Shown one piece after another: positions 1 through 11,882 of a DNA stretch of 64,000 bases. The stretch is from Selaginella tamariscina (taxonomy: Eukaryota > Streptophyta > Lycopodiopsida > Selaginellales > Selaginellaceae), in contig PUQB01000083.1 in the NCBI GenBank assembly GCA_003024785.1, positions 124,001 through 188,000 of the forward strand, in the 5' to 3' direction. The notes under the pieces are model-generated. The model was given only the letters and a program-made list of their open reading frames with translations, did not search any database and was not told the origin of the DNA. Made by a program: the position numbers and the translations under genes. Each line of letters begins with the position of its first letter. Position 1 is the stretch's first letter.

Positions 1-1263
1 CTTTAAAAACAATTTCAAAAATAAGGAACATAAGATAATTATAATTAAGTGAAATAAAATAATGATTTGTTCAGAATTATAATACATTATAATAAATAAA
101 GAAGAAAAACAAAAGACTTTATAAGAATTATAATCAGTTTATTTACGATGTTATTAATTTGTGTAAAGTATTTTAAAAAAACACTAAAAAATGAATAATA
201 TGTAAAAATGTATAAAAGTTTAATGAAAATTCATATATAAGATTTACTTAAGGAGATAATTTATAACATTTTAAAGAAATAGAAGAAAAACATAAATTTA
301 GTGAATTAATAAAGTAAAAAAGACCATGGATATATAGTTTTATTAGAAGCTTGAATTTATTCATAATTAATAATGATAAAAGTAAAAGCATTTAAGTACG
401 ATATAGGATTGTTGAATAAGGTGTTTCAATCATTAATTAATTTTGATTTATAAAAAAATATAAAATTTAAACATACTAATATATTTAATGCCAATGAGTA
501 TAATAAAATATGAAACTGCCATTAAGCATATTATGTGGTATAATGCTTTATAAGAGATAATGAAAATAATATACATGTGTTAATAACTTTATAATCATAA
601 TTGATAAAGACAGAGTAATTATGAAAATATATTGAATGAGTATGTTATTTTATTAAATTTCTTGTTTTATAATATAGAGTAAAAGAGATATTCATTAACT
701 AATGAGACCACTAACACATAGGAAAAAGAGGGGGGGGGGGGGGGGAGGGGCTCCATCACATAAATAAGGTAAGAAGCATCAAATGGCGCTAGGTATTGCT
801 AGAGAGCATGAAGCTAGAGTTAGGAAGAGTCAAGAAGCACTTGCTCTTGCAAATTAAAAGCAAGTTCATTAGTCATGTAATTTCAATGGGTCATGGTGTC
901 TGCCTTACTGTTTGCCTTGCCTAGCTGAAGACCGATTAATTTCATTTCTCAAGTATATAAAAGCTCGATATTGAGTGACTTATTTAGATTGAACTTCTTT
1001 TTTTACTATATGTTATTTTAATAGCACATTTGAGTCGGGAACAAGTTTAATAACAACATAGTTATAATTCCTATCACTGACCACTTCTTCAGTTTGCTAG
1101 TAATGACTTTGTCTTGTGCATTTTTTGAAACTTAGACAAAAAAGAACTACTAGTTTCTTTTAAAAATGACTCAGTCTTCAAAGTAGACCGTGTATAAAAT
1201 GTTGAGTCTTGAGAAGCCCTTTTGGTTTTAAAGAGTTTTTCTTTCATGAACTAAGATATATAT
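1..1263. other. AT-rich intergenic DNA, no gene
   Basis: Strongly AT-rich sequence with stops in all frames and no recognisable coding segment. It holds one long guanine run, described separately. Nothing else can be assigned. Confidence 0.7.
730..745 (+). repeat. poly-G tract
   Basis: Sixteen uninterrupted guanines, followed by A and four more G, in otherwise AT-rich DNA. The run could form a quadruplex and is prone to length errors in sequencing. Confidence 0.9.
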
Positions 1264-1349
1264 TGAAAAGGACGTGTATTCAACCTTAAGGGTTAGCAAA
1301 CCCTTCCTTTTATTCTAAAATACTCAAGGTATATTCCATAAATCTTTAG
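1264..1349 (+). repeat. truncated LTR fragment (family of the 55.3-59.5 kb gypsy element)
   Basis: It begins TGAAAAGGACGTGTATTCAA, like the LTRs at 55262 and 59345, and keeps the phrases 'agcaaaccct' and 'actcaaggtatattcc'. The middle of the LTR is missing, so this is an internally deleted copy. No retrotransposon coding sequence is attached. Confidence 0.6.
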
Positions 1350-2547
1350 TTTATCATGGTATATTCTAAAAATTACTAAGATAATTTATTATTAATTTAT
1401 AAGGTAGTCTAAATATGGTGAGAAATATAGATTCTCAGACTTCGCCAACCGGAATGACGTGGCTGCCGGATGACTGTGTGGACATCCGAGCTGCACTGCA
1501 TAAATAGAATAGAATAAGTAACTGCCACGTATGCTGGCCGTTTTTATTAACTGTTTGCTAATTTTCAATCTGTATAGATTTTATCGCGAGCTAATTTTCA
1601 ATGGTAATTTTCTGATATAAGTAAACATACGTTTTAACTGTCGCATTTTATCATAGAGATTATATTATTGTTATTGTTTAAGTATATAGCTAAAGTATTC
1701 GTCGAGAAAATTGACTATGTATGCCATAATTCAAGATATAACGTGTGTTATTTGAAACTTGTGAGATTGGCGACAAAGACAAGGAAACTCCAGTTCCAAT
1801 CTCTCTCTGGTATAATATAAGCTTGTGGACCAGGCTTTTGGTTGTCATTTGTCATTTCTGCGTGTACGCATGTGAGCGTATATATAGTGTCTGTACAAGG
1901 AGGCGAAACAGGGAATACTAGATCCAAGATTGGTTCAGAGAACACCATAATGAACGCCACACGCTAGATCTCAATCACACGGAGAGAACCCATCAAGCCG
2001 CCTAGAGAGCCCGTCTCCCGGACTCTGTCACAGAACTCCCCATGCACACCCTGCCTTTCATGGCCATTTGCTGCTCTAAATTAGCCAAGAAGAATTCCAC
2101 GCAAATACTAAGAGGAGTTTCGGAAAGACATTTGTAGGAAAACCTGGCCCACGTGGCATTTAATATTCTGCATGGCCGGATGTCCATGGACAATGTGGGT
2201 TCAACCGGATTCCGGCAGCCACGCATTCCGGCTGGTGAAACGCACTCCTAAAAAACGCGGTACGTGTTGCCACGATTCTTTACCGTTCATAGATGCGATG
2301 AGCCACGTCATTCACCACTGGGATCTAGGGTTCTTTGTTTCCCCCTCTCATGAAGCAATGCTGTACGCAGGAATTGGCTGCCATTTCCGCCTCTCTCGGG
2401 AAATTCATTGAATCCGACGTGCGCAGCTAGCAATCACAATGCAAATTCCTCGAGGTTTGATCTTCTGTGTACCTACGTTTTATGCGTTTTTTCCTCTAAC
2501 GCTTGCCCACGTCTTGTTTTCAGTCTCATTGAAGTGGGCGGATCTAA
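1350..2547. other. intergenic DNA upstream of the MUR3-like gene
   Basis: No supported gene. From about 1900 the composition becomes less AT-rich, which fits the promoter and 5' UTR of the gene starting at 2548. Short open frames on both strands here look like chance frames, and no specific promoter element could be defined. Confidence 0.5.
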
Positions 2548-4490
2548 ATGGCACAAATTAGTGCTAGAAGCAAGCTGAGAATGGAGAAATCTTTTGTGGG
2601 CAGGGCTCGAAATCGCTACTGTTTCACCGTTCTCGTGTTTGTAGTTACCTGGTGGGCCGTGTCTTTGTTTAATGTTCTCTGCATTGCCGATCCAAGTCGG
2701 CCATCATCATCTTCTTTGATTCGTATTCCCTTCTTCACAAGCAGCAGCCTGTCACAGACCTCCGATGATCGCAAAAACGCTGTCCTGGTAAGCATACATT
2801 TTACATTTATCTCACGCCCACAATGTATGTATGCGAACCAGTTCCATTTATGCCATTGAAATTGACAGCCATTTACTCTAGATATATCAGTTAGAACTCG
2901 ATATATTAATAACAACACGTTCCCTGCCTGAAGCAGCAGGATATGTTAAATAGAAACTCTATATATCTCATAGTTAACACTTCATTGCTCATTCGCATTC
3001 ACATCGTGCAGGAGCATGCTTCTCAAACTAGCAATGCAAATTTCAACTTGAGTCTTCAAAACCAACACCTCTGGAAACCACTTGAAGAATTTGCATCTTC
3101 GAAAAATGATGCTTGTGCTGGAAGGTATGTTTATATCCACGATCTTCCATCTGAGTTCCACGAGGGAATGCTCAAGAACTGTAGACATCTTAGCCTATGG
3201 ACCAACATGTGCAAGTTCACTTCCAACCTCGGCCTCGGCCCACCCCTCGAGGATTCTGAGTCCGCATTCTCTGACCGAGGTTGGTTCGCAACAAACCAGT
3301 TTGCCGTTGAGGTAATACGCTGTGTGTGTTACGTTCGTGTGTACGTGTTATGTTCGGGAGTAATTCTAGACATGCAGGTCATCTTTCACAACCGAATGAA
3401 GCAATACGAGTGCCTGACAAAGGAGTCCAGTGAAGCTGCAGCAATATATATACCCTATTACGCGGGATTAGATGTATCACGGTATCTCTGGGGTGAGAAT
3501 TCGAGTATTGGAATGCGGGACTCTGGTGCTATTCATGTGCTGGACTGGCTCAAGAACACACCGGAGTGGCAACGGATGGGTGGGAGGGACCATTTCATGG
3601 TTGCTGGACGAATAACTTGGGATTTCCGTCGTAAAACAGATGAAGAACATGACTGGGGTAATAAGCTGTTCATGATTCCTGAGGTGAAGAACATTACTGC
3701 ATTGGTGATTGAGGCGAGTCCATGGCATTTCAACGATTATGCAATACCTTACCCAACGTACTTCCATCCCACACGAGACTCGGATGTTACTGAGTGGCAG
3801 GAACGCATGAGGAGAATAGAACGTAATGCCCTCTTCTCTTTTGCTGGTGCTCCTCGTCAGCTACGTAAGTCGATCCGTGGGCAGATCATGGAGCAATGTA
3901 GAAGCTCGTCGAGGTGCACACTCTTGGAGTGTGACTTCGGTGAGAGCAAGTGTCACGTACCCAGTGCCATCATGAAGATGTTTGAGCAGTCTGTCTTCTG
4001 TCTCCAGCCTCAAGGAGACTCTTTTACAAGACGTTCTATATTCGACTCCATGCTTGCCGGGTGTATACCCGTGTTTTTCCATCCGGACACTGCGTATTCA
4101 CAGTTCGTATGGCATTTGCCAAAGGACCACCGGACTTACTCAGTGTTCATTTCTGAGATCGACGTCCGGAGGAACAACGTGAGTATTGAGAGTGTGCTTT
4201 TACGGATACCTGAACATGAAGTCTTAAGGTTGAGGGAGGAAGTGATTAAGCTCATACCCAGGTTGCTTTATGCGGATCCCAGGTACCGTCTAGAAACCAT
4301 GAAGGATGCATTTGATGTTGCGGTACAGGCCGTTATAGATAAGAATGCCAAGCTGAGGCTGGATCTTCAACAAGGGAGAGATGACAAGGATTTGAAGAAG
4401 CTACACAAGCCAGAGGGACAGGAAACAGATGAACTTGACGGGTCCGAGGACTCGATTCGTCGTTGGGAAGCTCAAGTACATGCGGGTTAA
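2548..4490 (+). CDS. GT47 exostosin-family xyloglucan galactosyltransferase (MUR3/KATAMARI1-like)
   Basis: Likely a Golgi type II membrane enzyme that adds galactose to xyloglucan side chains in cell-wall synthesis. Three exons, 2548-2787, 3012-3311 and 3378-4490, join in frame at GT-AG borders and give about 550 residues, normal for clade-A GT47 proteins. Exon 1 supplies a short basic cytoplasmic tail and one hydrophobic signal anchor (about residues 25-45, [13 protein letters not shown]). The exostosin domain follows, with the clade-A phrases [81 protein letters not shown] and CIPVFFHP. The start is the first ATG giving the anchor. The second intron (3312-3377) is 66 nt, a multiple of three without a stop, so its retention would add 22 residues. 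The family is clear; the exact acceptor position (MUR3, XLT2 or another) is not. Confidence 0.9.
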
Positions 4491-4735
4491 TAGCGAGTGT
4501 AAATTTCAAATAGTTCAGTGTAGCATTTTTTCAACAAATAATAAACGACGATGTTTGTCACATGCTTCGTCAACTCCCTTGTCCTATGCAGCCGGTGGTC
4601 ACCCACTCACCATATAACAATTGAAGAGGTATCCGAATGTCCTTATCTATTTTTCTTATTCATATTCTTGTACAGTTCCCATTATGGGGTTCCTCTTGTT
4701 ACTGGTTTTTCCCACTTGAAATCCTTCAGGGGGAC

Positions 4736-4884
4736 AATCCCATATGGAATACAGTTCGCATCCACACAAGTTCAATCTGGAGCTTCTGGAGCAATGCGAG
4801 AACTTGAGCATCCGGACTAACATGCGGCTTGGACAGCCATTGAAGAGTGGCTGGTATGCCACAACCAGTTTATTAGTTTATTAG
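4736..4884 (+). pseudogene. exostosin (GT47) gene fragment
   Basis: About 50 codons read in one frame as a piece of the same family as the gene just upstream: FNLELLEQCENLSIRTNM, then RLGQPLKSGWYATTSL, ending in TAG. They match the segment after the DLPSEF motif of the neighbour ([14 protein letters not shown] and GWFATNQF) but lack the rest of the enzyme and about ten residues in the middle. This is a relic of a tandem GT47 copy lying between the MUR3-like gene and the sterol dehydrogenase. It cannot encode an active enzyme. Confidence 0.75.
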
Positions 4885-4940
4885 GAAATGAGTATGATTA
4901 CCCTAATAAAACACAAGATTCATTTTTTCCCTAAACAGAG

Positions 4941-6624
4941 ATGGAGAAACGCGTGTGCGTGGTGACCGGAGGAAGGGGATTTCTGGCGCGGCACCTAGTG
5001 AACGAGCTGATCAATTCTGATAAATGGATAGTTCGTATCATGGATCTGGCTCCTCGAATCAATCTGTCCGATCAAGAGAGTCAGCTTGCCGCCGCCCTGG
5101 AATCTGGAAAAGCTCATTACATTGCTGCAGATCTTCGAAATCTTCCTCAAGTTATTCAAGGTACTTACTTATGATTCGGCAGGGAGTGATCATTGTTGTT
5201 TCTTCGGACCAGCGTTTGAAGGAACAGAAGTTGTATTTCATATGGCAGCACCTGATCCCTCAATCAATGATTACAAGCTGCACCATTCTGTGAATGTGAT
5301 CGGTAAGAGCCGAGAAGCAATTGTGTTTTGATATATATTGTGTCTTGCAAATGCAGGTACCAGCAATGTGATTGATGCGTGCGTTGAACAAGGTGTGAAG
5401 AAACTTATTTACACAAGTTCACCCAGTGTTGTATTTGATTATATCAACGGTATGAGGAATGCCGAGGAAAGCCTGCCTTATCCTCCCAAGGTATGTTTAT
5501 CACACGCACATGTATGCTTGTAGATAGTAAAAGAATGTGAAATATTATTGTTTTTGCAGCTTATGGATTCATACTCTGAGACAAAGGCTGAGGCAGAAAA
5601 GCTAGTATTAGAGGCCAACGGAAAAGGGGGTCTTGTTACCTGTGCAATTCGTCCGAGTGGACTTTTTGGTCCCGGTGATAGGCTGTTCTTGCCATCAATT
5701 GTAGCAGCTGCTAGAGCAGGCAAGCTCAAGGTACATTATTTCATTTATCTGTGTTTCCTCGCACACACAAACTAACTGCAGTACACACGTTTCTGTATAA
5801 TCTGTGAGGTTTTTAATGTTTAATTCTTCTAGTTTCAAATCGGAAATGGTGAAAACAAGTTCGATTGGACATATGTAGGAAATGTGGTTCATGGTCACAT
5901 ATGTGCAGAGGAAGCACTTGTTCCTGGACGTGCTCATGGTGACGACGTTGCTGCTGGAAAAGTACTAATATTCTTTACTCTGCTCATAAGATTATCTCGC
6001 TCAATGTTTACTTTATTGTTTAGGCATATTTTATCACGAACTGTGAGCCGGTAAAATTCTGGGACTTCCTGTCTGAGTTCCTAGATCGACTTGGTTATCC
6101 TAGGTTCGTGTTTTCCCACACAAACAAATCTGCAAACTTTTTTCTGTTGCAGGCCAAGTATCCAGCTGCCAGTCGGATTGGTTCTACCGCTTGCTTGCAT
6201 TGCTGAATGGATCTGCAATCAGCTAGCTTTCCTAGGCGTGCCAATGACTCAATTCACTCCTTCAAGAATACGATACATGAGCTTATGGCGAACTTTCAGT
6301 TGTGACAGAGCTGCAAAGCTTTTAAATTACCAACCCGTTTACACTTTAGAGGTGGGTTCGAAATAACAAAGATGCGTGCGTACATGTATATTAGATATAC
6401 ATGAACATAAGCTCTCTTTGATTTATAGGAGGGAATTCAAAAAACGGTTGCAGCATTCGAGCATCTAAGAGCAGGTGACAAAGTTAAGAAAACTGGTATA
6501 TACAATGTGTTTGTGTGTGTGTGCGTGTACTAAAATATGAGGTCCAGGTGTTGCGATTGTGTGGAAAACATCATTGGTGTTTATTGCAGTCATCATTATC
6601 TTCCGACTTTTTGGGAAAATGTAA
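4941..6624 (+). CDS. sterol-4alpha-carboxylate 3-dehydrogenase, decarboxylating (3beta-HSD/D type)
   Basis: NAD(P)-dependent short-chain dehydrogenase of the ER that oxidises and decarboxylates 4-carboxysterols during C-4 demethylation. Nine exons join in frame: 4941-5160, 5213-5302, 5357-5490, 5560-5730, 5833-5961, 6024-6103, 6153-6351, 6429-6495 and 6548-6624, giving 388 residues. The dinucleotide-binding motif VVTGGRGFLARHLV is near residues 7-20, the middle has EVVFHMAAP and LIYTSSPSVVFD, the catalytic pair lies in YSETK, and IRPSGLFGPGD follows. The C-terminus has a hydrophobic helix (TSLVFIAVIIIFRLFG), fitting ER anchoring without the reticulon domain seen on some plant isoforms. The eight introns are 49-102 nt, remarkably short for a plant. 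All borders are GT-AG and the frame is intact. Confidence 0.92.
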
Positions 6625-7440
6625 GTTCCAGATGTTCTTTCTTTTGTTAAACTTTTTGATACACTTAGTAATGTCTATAAATGGTATATAACGGTTGTAT
6701 GTTTCATTAATAATAACATGGCTATCTTCATGGATTCATGTAATTTTATCTGTGTGGCGATTAGACATGTTTACTTCTGCCTGGAAGTCCATGCAATGAG
6801 TGACTCCATTGGGCATGCAAACGCGCAGCCTTTGGTCAACCAAATGTATGAAGGTCGAGATATATTTTTAAGTGTTGTCAAACATCTAATGTGAGACCGA
6901 GCTACTAGATTCACAGTTGAGATAAAATTAGAATTATGTAACTCATAGTCCCATGCCCGTCTAAGATTCACTCACTCAAAGGAGAGTCATGTCAATAATA
7001 CCCTCCAGATTATAATTACATTGTGTGAGGCCCAAGCACACACACAAATACTTGCCAACGAAAGCAGAAGGGCACATAGTAAACCTCGACAAGGAAAGGG
7101 TTATATATGTGTGTGTACGTATATAACGTGAAAACTTTAGAAAGTTCGTATTGGAGCAAAAAGACAGGTGCTCCAACTGCGTCCTATATCTTCTTTCGGT
7201 TGAGACTCAGTCCTGCGGCATTATCTCCAGCAGCTTTTGCATATTATTTTCTATTAGACTACATGACAATTCTCTTTATGTATAAGTTGTTTAGTTTCAA
7301 TGAAAACCATGTTTGGTTCGTGTTCATCCATATGAGTTCTTGGAGGCAGCAGTTGTGAACTCTGCTGAAGACAATCTTTTTTGGTACTGGAGTGGATTAA
7401 CATCTCTAAATCTTAGCTACAACAAGCTTGGGTGATCAAC
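6625..7440. other. intergenic DNA, no gene
   Basis: This is the 3' flank of the sterol dehydrogenase gene followed by mixed-composition DNA. Short open frames on both strands resemble nothing known. Remnants of a copia element begin just to the right. Confidence 0.5.
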
Positions 7441-8945
7441 ATCAGGACCAGGAGCTGCAACATCGAGCAACAATGTCACTTGAGTAGAGGAGCAAGGTTG
7501 ACAAACTAAATGCTACGAACTCGTACATCTGGTTCGAAGAATCTAGATGAAGAAAGGGCTCTTGGGCACTATACATGGCAAAGATAAGGGATTCTGTTGA
7601 GGCGTACGTCCGCAAAGTAGCTTCACAAGATGAAGAAGGCTTGCCAGACGACGTGATAGTGGGGGCTATTCCCAACTCATATGACGATGTGAGGATCATC
7701 GGGCTGGTTCGCAAATCCCAAAAAAAGAAGGTATCAAGCAGTCATTCAGCAAGAACAAAGATTCACGGCCTTTCTATCTCGAGAAGTGACGAGGAAATGC
7801 TACAACTATAATGAATACGGCCATCTCTCCAAAGACTGTTCAGAACCTCCTAGAAGAAAACACGGTGACAAGAAGAAGAAGGAAGACAAGGACAAGGACA
7901 AGATTAAAAAGACAAAGAGTGCCAAGGACAATAAAGCGGACCAAAGGGAGACATGAAACTTCGTCTGAAGAAGAAGAAGATGAAGACTTCGAAACAGAAT
8001 TTGACAGGTCTACTTTCTTTGTCCAAGTTGAGCAAAGTTCTTGGTGGGTAATGGCTTGGTGTCTCTTCGATCTAATCTGGACGATGGTGAACTGCTAGTT
8101 CAAAAAATGCTCCAAGGGGTTCTAATGCTTTTATGTCAAGCATGACGACCATTCAGTGGTATGTGGATTCAGGAGCACTAGACAAGCGAGAGGCATCTCT
8201 TCACAGGCATGCGTCCGCAAAGATTAAGGGAGTTGGACACGTACAAATACAATTACTTTCTAAGGTGCAGAAGATAAAGAAGGTGATGTATGTTCTAGAC
8301 CTCAACATTAACGTGTTCTTGGTTTCCAAAATGGACGATGCAAGATTAATAGTGACCTTCAAGAGTCGTAAGTGTTTGGTCTACGACAAAGCTTGGAACC
8401 TAGTCTCAACGGGGAAACAAAGTGGCAGCCTACGACTCTTTAAGTGTTTGGTCTACGACAAAGCTTGGAACCTAGTCTCAACGGGGAAACAAAGTGGCAG
8501 CCTATACAAACTCACATGGACGAGAGACGACACTCAAGCTCTACTAGCAAGCTTAGAACAAGGACCAATTGTGGCACGAGAGGATGGGGGATGTGAACTT
8601 TCGATCCTTGCATAAGCTTTATCAAGAGAACATGGTGAAAGATCTACCGAAGACTAAAACCTCCAAGGTGGGTGGAGGTTTTATGCTAGGGAAGAATTGT
8701 AGAAAGCTATATCCTCCGCATCAGACTATGAGGGCAACGAGAAAGCTTAGACTTGTACATATGGACGTGTGGGGAAAACATCACTTGGGGGTTGTCGATA
8801 TTTTCTCTTGCTGGTGGATGACTTCATGATAAAAAGGTGGCTTTGTGTTCTTGAGCACAAGTTAGAAGCATTTCAAATGTTTCGAGAATGGAAGAAGAAG
8901 AAATATCCTTTATGGGGAAGAATCACCACCATCATATAAACATGG
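7441..8945 (+). pseudogene. degenerate Ty1/copia gag-protease-integrase fragment
   Basis: Remains of a copia polyprotein in domain order but in shifting frames. Near 7480 is KVDKLNATNSYIW, like the Gag N-terminus. Near 7575-7690 is DSVEAYVRKVASQDEEGLPD plus PNSYDDV. Near 7797 is a nucleocapsid knuckle read as CYNYNEYGHLSKDC, whose second cysteine is replaced by tyrosine. At 8160 a protease-like WYVDSGA is seen. Near 8570-8640 is a pre-integrase segment (WHERMGDVNFRSLHKLYQ). The integrase start follows (LVHMDVWG, then DDFMIKRWLCVLEHKLEAFQ) up to about 8940. Reverse transcriptase and RNase H are absent, and no LTRs were found. At least three frame changes make it inactive. Confidence 0.7.
8369..8504 (+). 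repeat. 72-bp in-frame tandem duplication inside the copia relic
   Basis: The segment beginning 'taagtgtttggtctacgaca' occurs twice, at 8369 and 8441, exactly 72 bp apart and identical for about 64 bp. It repeats 24 residues of the pre-integrase region (CLVYDKAWNLVSTGKQSGSL) without breaking the frame. Confidence 0.9.
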
Positions 8946-9600
8946 ACAAAACTGCAATACAGAAATGGGTGAACCTTAAGAACACGTTTGGGAATATGGC
9001 TAATGTGGATAGTCTCAAACAACAATTCTTTGGAGTGAAAATGTAGCCTTGCGAGTCTAATATTAAAAACCAGATCTTTGACTTCACAGATCCTTAATTT
9101 AAGGGACAAAGTTAATGTGGACTCGAGGAGATGCTTGAACCTTCTAGAGCATGTATGTTTCTAGGATATAGGCGATTTGCTTGCTGCTGAGCATTAAGTA
9201 AATATAGTGTTGACAAGGAGGCAAGAGAAGAGTCTTAGTATAGGGAGGAATATACCTTAGCAACCTCATGCAGAAAGTGTCCATGCAACGTTTCAAAAAA
9301 AACATAAGAAAACTTTTGCAAGAAGCATGGGCATTTTGCTAAATACTGTAATCTAAAACTACAAGCTACACCGGATGTGAAGAGAGCCATATTGCCTTCT
9401 CATGGTTGGTGTTAGGCTATATGGCTGGATTCTAGAGCATGACACCTCGTGAAGCCACTTGTGTCATTACAATTGTACCAGAAGACAGCTTTGTCAGTAA
9501 TGGTAAAGGTAGTAATCAAGGTGCGGATTAACGTTTATTGTGTCAGACTCTACTCTCATTGAGTCTTACACTGAGGACATACAAATGTTGTTTACACAAC
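8946..9600 (+). pseudogene. second degenerate copia gag/protease fragment
   Basis: Weak copia similarity directly after the integrase relic. Near 9312-9345 a frame reads FCKKHGHFAKYCN, resembling a nucleocapsid zinc knuckle. Near 9422 a frame reads WLDSRA, where copia proteases have WLDSGA, followed by a stop. The order is Gag then protease again, so this is a separate insertion from the fragment to the left. The surrounding sequence has many stops. Confidence 0.4.
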
Positions 9601-11611
9601 ACGGATGTATATTGTGGGGAGTCCCCACGAAAAGGAGGCTTGCGCCTAGAATTTACTAAATATTATCTTTGGTCAGCACTTTATTAATCAGAAGAATAAT
9701 TTTTCATTATTCAAATATATACCATAAAATTTTGCATTACTACAGTAAATTAATACATTATATAAATTACACAATAAATATGCACATCTTCACTTAAACA
9801 AACACCTAACTACATGTTCCTCTTCTTCTTTAGCATTGCAGCAATCTTCAATCCGCCACTATGTTGCTCATGCAATGGCTAATGAGACGGTATCTCATCC
9901 GGCTTGACGTCCTCTCTTAAGCAAACATATTTTGAGGTATTTAACCCCCCTACATCTAATGCATGCTCAGGATTTGGGATGGCCATTGGTACGCGTCAGT
10001 TAGCTTCTATGTTGTTGACGTTGGTTGTATAGTTGATGTCTTAAATTAAAAAATTGATATCTATAACTTTTTAAACTTTACCTTCACTTCTTTAAAAAGT
10101 AACAAGAGTGAGATACGACGTTGTTGATAAGGAATTTTTAAGGGGTGAAGATGATAATGCTTTTGTGTTTGCTTAGAATTGTGTGTTTCATTCTCCATTC
10201 CAATGTGGGAAGACCTTCATAGATCCTCAAAACTATCATGGCTAAGGTAGATGAAACTGTTGAGTCTACGTTGCAGTCAGTAAAAGAACTACTATTCAAA
10301 ATAGAGAGTTCTGAGAGGAACGACTGACTCAATGTTTGTAAAATATGTAAGCAAGTTATTAAGATATCTTTTGTAATTAGATGTGTTTCTAAAGTGCATG
10401 AGAATTACAATGAATGTTATCCTTATGAGTTGCCACCTCATAAGATAGCAATATTGATTGTTAGAGTTTTAACCCGAAGGCTTAACATGTGGTAACACGT
10501 GATTACCAAGTGACCATTTAACAGCAACACCATGTATGAACAACACTTAAAACAACCTTGAAAGTCTAACTCAAATGTTCAAATAGGCACAACATTTAAG
10601 GTTCTACTGTAACTCCCCTAGAATGAATATCTCAAAACTTAGAAGATAATCCGAATAGACTTTAGGATCTTGCCCCAAAAGACCTAGTCAGGCTCATGCC
10701 CTAACCCTGTTAAGAGATATGTCTCACACATACTCATGTGACAGACGCATTGTGACTTACCCCTTGAGAATTATCCTCATTGAGAAGTACAACCCCTTCA
10801 GGGCGTTTAGGGGTACCTGAATCACAATTAACCCTTAAGGGTTTGAGTTGCCAAGTCATATCTTAGATTTAGGGTTAGTACTTAATAACAACAAGAGTAT
10901 GTGATGTAGGCAAACATGAATGTTTTGATAAATAAACTCCTTAAGACTAGGTTTGGACAACCTTGAACACATGACCTTACGAGTATCTCACGAAAGAGCT
11001 TTTATTGATGAGCTTAGGTTATTCAACCCCTATATCTTAAGGAGAACACCCCCTAGCCAACTGTGCCATTAGCACACTTAATTACGAAACCTAACCTTTC
11101 TTGAGTTGATGCCCAAGGCTTAGCACCTAGTGTGAGCATAAGCATGCCTGCTTACTAGAGTATCCAACCCTTTGGCGTTAAGTCCATGAGGCAACCCCAA
11201 AGAGTGTGTCTCGGGTACTATACGATATGTGTCATCTAACCTAGTATCATATCTTCATGTGACACTGTTTCCCAAGATGTAGGGACTATCATGCCATAGC
11301 CCCTTAGATTTAAGAGTTACACCAAGTGCCTTGAATGTGGCTTTCAAATACTAACTTTACAACCCCTCTATAAACCCACATGAATTTAATAAAAAAAACC
11401 TGTCAATTAAGATTCCATGCCCACAGTTGGACAAGAACACAATGTGCTATGCTTAGTTGTGAATGCTACTCCTAGTTTGATGTGGAAGAGGAGGCTAAAG
11501 ACATGCTTGACTTTGAAACGAGCAATCCAACAAGACCTTCCATGTATGGATTCGCTAATGTTAAGGATAAACTAACATGAAGGTGGGACGTACCCATATC
11601 GTCTGAAAGTT

Positions 11612-11668
11612 GGAGCGACACAACAAAGGGTTGTGTCTTAACGACGCAACAAAGGGTTATATCTTAAC
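11612..11668 (+). repeat. 28-bp short tandem repeat, two copies
   Basis: The phrase 'cgacacaacaaagggttgtg' with 'tcttaa' is followed at once by 'cgacgcaacaaagggttata' with 'tcttaa', then by a third partial start 'cgacacaag'. The copies differ by a few substitutions. Confidence 0.7.
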
Positions 11669-11843
11669 GACACAAGTTAGAACTTACACCGGTAGGAGAA
11701 TAACGAGCTCAGTCATGAACCCATGAACTCTCATTATATGTACTACTTAATATGTGATAGAGGCCTCCCTCTTGTTTTGTAAAGTGCGCTAGCAAAAAAT
11801 CTCATTCCCAATGTGAATAGTTTTAACTTAAAGACCCATTGAC

Positions 11844-11882
11844 CCCTAAACCCTAACCTAAGGGGTTTAGGGTATGGGGTTA
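11844..11882. repeat. short telomere-like inverted motif
   Basis: 'cccctaaaccctaacc' is followed after three bases by 'ggggtttagggtatgggg', so two short plant-type telomere motifs (CCCTAAA) face each other as an imperfect hairpin. It is too short to be an interstitial telomere array. Confidence 0.5.

Noticed and set aside
11844..11882. Interstitial telomere
   Set aside because: Only about two CCCTAAA motifs on each side; too short for a telomeric array.
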